From: Streptomyces sp. CCM_MD2014
Lineage (GTDB): Bacteria > Actinomycetota > Actinomycetes > Streptomycetales > Streptomycetaceae
Reading direction: 5' to 3'
NCBI RefSeq assembly: GCF_000772045.1
Contig: NZ_CP009754.1
Span: 4,898,001-4,962,000 of the forward strand
DNA length: 64,000 nt
In this document: piece by piece, positions 60,463 through 64,000 of the stretch
How the letters are laid out: each line of letters opens with the position of its first letter
How positions within the stretch are numbered: position 1 is the stretch's first letter
The notes under the pieces: model-generated
Seen by the model: only the letters and a program-made list of their open reading frames with translations
The model's database searches: none
Told to the model about the DNA's origin: nothing
Made by a program: the position numbers and the translations under genes

Positions 60463-61386
60463 ATGGTCAGTTCACCGCATGAAGCGTTGCACCGGATCTT
60501 CCGCGTGGATCCGGGGCTGTTCGCCCGGCTGTTGCCGCGGGCGGGCATCGGGTTTCCGGAGCACACCGCGATCGAACCCCTGGACACCGATCTCACCGAG
60601 ATCAGGCCACTTGAGCGCCGGGTGGACAGCGTCTTCCGCGTGCACGTGCCCGGCGAGGAGGGCGGCTTCGTGCTCGCCGTCGAGTCGCAGGGCAAGCCGG
60701 ATCCGGACAAGCACAACAGCTGGACCTACTACTTGGCCCACATGTACGCCAAGTACCGGTTGCCGCCGTTCCTCCTGGTGGTGTGCAAGGACAAGGCGAC
60801 CGCGGCCTGGGCGTCGGAACCGATCCGTGTCGGGCGCGGCTTCCACACCAGCATGGTCGTCTTCCCGCTGGTCCTGGGGCCTGGCATCCTCCCCGTGATC
60901 ACGGAGCCGGACGAGGCGGCCCGAGACCTCGGGGTCGCCGTCTTCTCCGCACTCGCCTACGCCTCGGACCCGGGACTGACTGCGATACTGGACGCGCTGG
61001 CGTCAGGAGTGGCGGGCGACGCGGGGAAGTCCGGGTCCGGGAATGTGGACCGGGTGGACTGGGCGGAGATCGTCGAGATCGGACTGGGTGAAGGCCCGGG
61101 TCGTGAGTACTGGAGGAATCTGATGGCCACTTACACCCCGAACTTTCCGGGCAGCAACTCGATTGTCGAGGAGTCCTGGCTCGACGGCCGCGCCAAGGGC
61201 CAGAGCGAAGGCAAGGCGGAAGGCAAGGCGGAGGCTGTTCTGCACGTCCTCAAGGCGCGGGGGATTGAGATCTCCGGTTCTGTCCGGGAGCGGGTCACCG
61301 AGTGCACCGATCTTGAGGCGCTGGAGACGTGGCTCGGCCGTTCCCTGAGCGTGACGCGCGCCGAGGAGCTGTTCGCCGAGGAGTAA
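60463..61386 (+). CDS. Rpn-like PD-(D/E)XK nuclease-family protein
   Basis: A 307-residue protein. In the N-terminal domain D55 and E74-S-Q76-G-K78 (LAVESQGKPD) fit the PD-(D/E)XK nuclease core of the Rpn/transposase_31-like family, and NSWTYYLAHMYAKYRLPP continues it. The C-terminal 87 residues form a separate charged helical tail with GKAEGKAE repeats. ATG 60463 lacks a ribosome-binding site; TACGTT seven bases before it may give a leaderless mRNA. Inside the gene, GGAGG (61112-61116) sits six bases before an in-frame ATG at codon 221. The tail is duplicated downstream. Confidence 0.72.
   Translation: MVSSPHEALHRIFRVDPGLFARLLPRAGIGFPEHTAIEPLDTDLTEIRPLERRVDSVFRVHVPGEEGGFVLAVESQGKPDPDKHNSWTYYLAHMYAKYRLPPFLLVVCKDKATAAWASEPIRVGRGFHTSMVVFPLVLGPGILPVITEPDEAARDLGVAVFSALAYASDPGLTAILDALASGVAGDAGKSGSGNVDRVDWAEIVEIGLGEGPGREYWRNLMATYTPNFPGSNSIVEESWLDGRAKGQSEGKAEGKAEAVLHVLKARGIEISGSVRERVTECTDLEALETWLGRSLSVTRAEELFAEE
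61123..61386 (+). CDS. Putative internal product: C-terminal tail protein (RpnS-like)
   Basis: An in-frame start inside the gene above: ATG 61123 preceded by TGGAGGAATCTG, the best ribosome-binding site in this locus. It would yield an 87-residue protein of the C-terminal domain alone (MATYTPNFPGSN... RAEELFAEE). In published E. coli Rpn systems a short product made from inside the gene neutralises the nuclease. Here translation is predicted only from sequence. Confidence 0.5.
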   Translation: MATYTPNFPGSNSIVEESWLDGRAKGQSEGKAEGKAEAVLHVLKARGIEISGSVRERVTECTDLEALETWLGRSLSVTRAEELFAEE

Positions 61387-61520
61387 GAGCGTACGGATGC
61401 GCGGAGGAGACCCGGTGGATGAACTGCTGGGCACCCTTCGTCCGGTGTGCCGGGAACGGCTGTGGCTTCTCGGTCAGCGGAGGCGACCGCGTCGTGCGCG
61501 TTGGAAGCGATAGGAATCCG

Positions 61521-61772
61521 ATGGCCACTTACACCCCGAACTTTCCGGGCAGCAACTCGATTGTGGAGGAGTCCTGGCTCGACGGCCGCGCCAAGGGCCA
61601 GAGCGAAGGCAAGGCGGAGGCTGTTCTGCACGTCCTCAAGGCGCGGGGGATTGAGATCTCCGGTTCTGTCCGGGAGCGGGTCACCGAGTGCACCGATCTT
61701 GAGGTGCTGGAGTCGTGGCTCGACCGTTCCCTGAGCGTGACGCGCGCCGAGGAGCTGTTCGTCGGGGAGTAG
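61521..61772 (+). CDS. Free-standing copy of the Rpn C-terminal domain
   Basis: An 83-residue open frame from ATG 61521, nearly identical to the end of the Rpn-like protein, lacking one GKAE repeat. The upstream GATAGGAATCCG is a weaker ribosome-binding site than in the parent copy. Although it could be a decayed duplicate, it has no stop, frameshift or loss of length. It ends 17 bases before a strong terminator. Confidence 0.55.
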   Translation: MATYTPNFPGSNSIVEESWLDGRAKGQSEGKAEAVLHVLKARGIEISGSVRERVTECTDLEVLESWLDRSLSVTRAEELFVGE

Positions 61773-61788
61773 AGATCCCACTGATGTG

Positions 61789-61827
61789 CGCAGGGCGCCC
61801 GGCGGATCGTCCGCCGGGCGCCCTGCG
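61789..61827. terminator. Bidirectional terminator between the Rpn unit and serC
   Basis: A perfect 18-bp stem, CGCAGGGCGCCCGGCGGA (61789-61806) with its complement at 61810-61827, loop TCG, between convergent genes. Confidence 0.9.
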
Positions 61828-61848
61828 TCGTCATGCCGGTGGTGGCGG

Positions 61849-62967
61849 CTACAGCTTCTCGATGACGTAGTCGACGCACTTCGTCAGCGCCTCGACGTCC
61901 GCCGGGTCGATCGCCGGGAACATCGCGACGCGCAGCTGATTGCGGCCGAGCTTGCGGTACGGCTCGGTGTCGACGACGCCGTTGGCGCGCAGCACCTTGG
62001 CGACCGCGGCGGCGTCGATGTCGTCGGCGAAGTCGATGGTGCCGATGACCTGCGAGCGCTTGGCCGGGTCGGAGACGAACGGGGTGGCGTACTTGGACTC
62101 GTCGGCCCACGTGTACAGGCGGGTCGAGGAGTCCTTGGTGCGGGCGGTGGTGAAGTCCAGGCCGCCCTGGCCGTTCATCCAGTCCAGCTGCTCGCCGAGG
62201 AGGAACAGCGTCGCGAGGGCCGGGGTGTTGTACGTCTGGTTCTTGCGGGAGTTGTCGATCGCCGTCGGCAGCGAGAAGAACTCCGGGACGTGGCGGCCGG
62301 ACGCGTGCACGCGCTCGGCGCGCTCGATCGCGGCCGGGGAGAAGACGCCGATCCACAGGCCGCCGTCGGAGGCGAAGGACTTCTGCGGGGCGAAGTAGTA
62401 GACGTCGGTCTCCGACACGTCCACGGGGAGGCCGCCCGCGCCCGACGTCGCGTCCACCAGGACGAGGGCGCCCTCGTCGGCACCGGCCACCCGCTTGATC
62501 GGCATGGCGACACCGGTCGACGTCTCGTTGTGCGTGAGGCCGTACACGTCCACGCCGGCCTCGGCGTGCGCCTCGGGGTGGGTGCCCGGGTCGGAGGAGA
62601 CGACCGTCGGCTCGGCCAGCCACGGGGCGAGCTTCGCGGCCTTGGCGAACTTGGAGGAGAACTCGCCGAAGCTCAGGTGCTGCGACTTGTTCTCGATCAG
62701 GCCGTGCGTCGCGACGTCCCAGAACGCGGTGGAGCCGCCGTTGCCGAGGATGACCTCGTAGCCGTCGGGGAGCCGGAACAGCTCGCGGATGCCCTCGCGG
62801 ACCTTCCCGACCAGGTTCTTGACGGGTGCCTGGCGGTGGGAGGTGCCGAGCAGGGACGTACCGGTGGCGGCCAGGGCGTCCAGCGCCTCCACCCGCACCT
62901 TGGAGGGACCCGCGCCGAATCGACCGTCCGCGGGCTTGATGTCAGCAGGAATCTGGATCTCAGCCAC
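61849..62967 (-). CDS. serC: Phosphoserine aminotransferase
   Basis: A 372-residue class V aminotransferase that turns 3-phosphohydroxypyruvate into phosphoserine for serine synthesis. PLP lysine K196 lies in FAPQKSFAS; DGRFGAGPSKV at the start and GTSHRQAPVK (41-50) are family marks; NETSTGV is the active-site loop. ATG 62967. The length is normal for the actinobacterial type. It stands alone, with the FAD-linked oxidase divergent from it. Confidence 0.96.
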   Translation of the reverse strand: MAEIQIPADIKPADGRFGAGPSKVRVEALDALAATGTSLLGTSHRQAPVKNLVGKVREGIRELFRLPDGYEVILGNGGSTAFWDVATHGLIENKSQHLSFGEFSSKFAKAAKLAPWLAEPTVVSSDPGTHPEAHAEAGVDVYGLTHNETSTGVAMPIKRVAGADEGALVLVDATSGAGGLPVDVSETDVYYFAPQKSFASDGGLWIGVFSPAAIERAERVHASGRHVPEFFSLPTAIDNSRKNQTYNTPALATLFLLGEQLDWMNGQGGLDFTTARTKDSSTRLYTWADESKYATPFVSDPAKRSQVIGTIDFADDIDAAAVAKVLRANGVVDTEPYRKLGRNQLRVAMFPAIDPADVEALTKCVDYVIEKL

Positions 62968-63077
62968 GTGCCGGAGGGTATCCCCTCGGCCAAACCGGAC
63001 GAAGACATGTCCGTCCGATGAGACGAGATCTCCGCCGTGCGGACCTGTGCGGAGCTACGAGAGCCCATGCTGGACGC

Positions 63078-64000
63078 ATGACCGATCTGGAGGCAGCACT
63101 GCGCAGGGCCGTCCGCGGCGAGGTCGGGTTCGACGTCACCTCCCGGGCCCTGACCACGATGGACGCGTCGAACTACCGGAGGGTCCCGCTCGGTGTCGTC
63201 GCGCCGGCAGACGCCGACGACGTGGCGGCCGTGCTGGAGGTGTGCCGGGAGCGCGGCGTGCCGGTCGTGGCGCGGGGCGGCGGTACGTCGATCGCCGGGC
63301 AGGCGACGGGCACGGGCGTGGTGCTCGACTTCACCCGGCACATGAACCGGCTGGTCGGGCTCGATCCGCAGGCGCGTACGGCCGTCGTCCAGCCGGGGCT
63401 GGTACTCGACCGGCTCCAGGACGCAGCCGCCCCGCACGGGCTGCGCTTCGGCCCCGACCCCTCCACCCACAGCCGCTGCACGCTCGGCGGCATGATCGGC
63501 AACAACTCCTGCGGCTCCCACTCGGTGGCCTGGGGCACGACGGCGGACAGCGTGCTCGAGCTGTCCGTGGTCACGGCGCGGGGGCGGCGGCTGCGGCTCG
63601 GGCAGCAGTGGGCCGGGGCGCCGCAGGGGCTGCGGGAGCTGGTGGACGGCGACCTGGCCCGCCTGCGCACCGGCTTCCTCGACCTCCCGCGCCGCATCTC
63701 CGGCTACGCGCTGGACGCCCTGCTGCCGGAGAACGGCGCGGACGTGGCCCGCTCCTTCTGCGGCTCGGAGGGCACGCTGGGCGTGCTGACGGAAGCCGTC
63801 GTCCGGCTGGTCGAGTCACCACGCGCGCGTGCGCTCGCGGTGCTGGGCTACGCCGACGAGGCGGGCGCGGCGGAGGCTGCGGCCGGGCTGCTTCCGCTCG
63901 GCCCGCTCACGGTGGAGGGCATGGCGGTGGACCTGGTGCCGTCCACGGAGGGGCTGCCGAGGGGCGGGGCCTGGCTGTTCGTGGAGACCGGCGGCGACAC
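63078..64000 (+). CDS. FAD-linked oxidase (D-lactate/glycolate oxidase type), 3' end cut off
   Basis: 307 residues are visible from ATG 63078 to the window edge. An FAD-binding PCMH domain: VPVVARGGGTSIAGQATG binds the pyrophosphate, GPDPSTHSRCTLGGMIGNNSCG is the isoalloxazine loop, and CGSEGTLGVLTEAVV closes the domain. The N-terminal layout resembles DLD/GlcD-type oxidases, many of which in Streptomyces continue into a C-terminal Fe-S domain; the window ends before this can be seen. Divergent from serC across 110 bases. Confidence 0.9.
   Translation, partial: MTDLEAALRRAVRGEVGFDVTSRALTTMDASNYRRVPLGVVAPADADDVAAVLEVCRERGVPVVARGGGTSIAGQATGTGVVLDFTRHMNRLVGLDPQARTAVVQPGLVLDRLQDAAAPHGLRFGPDPSTHSRCTLGGMIGNNSCGSHSVAWGTTADSVLELSVVTARGRRLRLGQQWAGAPQGLRELVDGDLARLRTGFLDLPRRISGYALDALLPENGADVARSFCGSEGTLGVLTEAVVRLVESPRARALAVLGYADEAGAAEAAAGLLPLGPLTVEGMAVDLVPSTEGLPRGGAWLFVETGGD

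Larger units (their letters stand above)
61115..61774 (+). repeat. Near-exact direct duplication of the Rpn gene tail
   Basis: 61115-61388 is repeated at 61513-61774. The copies differ by a 12-base indel in the GGCAAGGCGGAA tract and about eight substitutions. The copy boundary begins at GGAATC, just before the internal ATG, so it takes in exactly the C-terminal domain and its initiation codon. Between the copies lie 124 bases without a recognisable gene. Confidence 0.95.

Noticed and set aside
1..64000. tRNA, rRNA, insertion sequence, prophage or biosynthetic gene cluster
   Set aside because: No cloverleaf, rRNA segment, transposase with terminal repeats, phage genes, or PKS/NRPS genes were found.

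Overview
The window is about 70% or more G+C and carries about 60 genes with strongly GC-biased third codon positions, many GTG and TTG starts, mycothiol-linked enzyme families, the futalosine menaquinone genes mqnA and mqnB, a CIRCE-controlled groEL2 and actinobacterial DUF families. This points to a Streptomyces chromosome, core arm-proximal type rather than an island. From memory, the gene order (thrC-like, MoaD-like, csp, groEL2 ... murQ, rpiR ... mqnA, mqnB ... serC) matches the S. coelicolor SCO429x to SCO4366 region. I could not run a comparison.

Layout. 1-6250: a truncated lipoprotein, a GpgS-like glycosyltransferase, then a SAM-I riboswitch ahead of a threonine-synthase-like enzyme overlapping a MoaD/CysO-like sulfur carrier, a cold-shock gene and groEL2 with two CIRCE operators. 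6395-14625: enzymes (old-yellow-enzyme type, carboxylesterase, SDR, RibD/DHFR-like), a pentapeptide-repeat membrane protein and TetR repressors with visible operators. 14666-21400: murQ and its RpiR-type regulator, small conserved proteins, mycothiol-type enzymes, an HD protein and cutC with a DasR-like site. 21542-28931: a HelD-like ATPase, the XPB helicase and its WYL-tailed partner, with two tiny secreted-peptide genes between the last two. 29071-31590: a membrane protein followed by a long 16-bp tandem repeat array and a HAD phosphatase. 31764-36953: extended cold-shock protein, mqnA-mqnB, DUF2771-like lipoprotein, MFS protein, DUF3027. 37135-47040: sacsin/HSP90-like ATPase, P-type ATPase, DUF2530, purine permease, an orphan ribbon-helix-helix protein, MarR-MFS pair. 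47059-50906: two Uma2-family paralogues with the same leader, ThpR, a 28-residue membrane peptide, an aldo/keto reductase and an SGNH hydrolase. 51019-60268: secreted protein, TetR-DrrAB-type exporter, membrane protein plus two-component system, a frameshifted NmrA-like gene beside a TetR gene, and a MerR-methyltransferase fusion. 60463-64000: an Rpn/PD-(D/E)XK-like gene with a duplicated 3' tail, serC, and a truncated FAD-linked oxidase.

Most interesting points. (1) The Rpn-like gene has a strong internal ribosome-binding site and in-frame ATG that would give a separate C-terminal protein, and that same segment is duplicated as a free-standing ORF just downstream, resembling the reported intragenic Rpn antitoxins. 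(2) A SAM riboswitch controls a threonine-synthase-like/sulfur-carrier pair, hinting at thiocarboxylate-dependent sulfur amino acid synthesis rather than plain threonine synthesis. (3) Two tandem 39- and 55-residue secreted peptides lie between the XPB helicase gene and its partner. No tRNA, rRNA, CRISPR, insertion sequence or prophage was seen.
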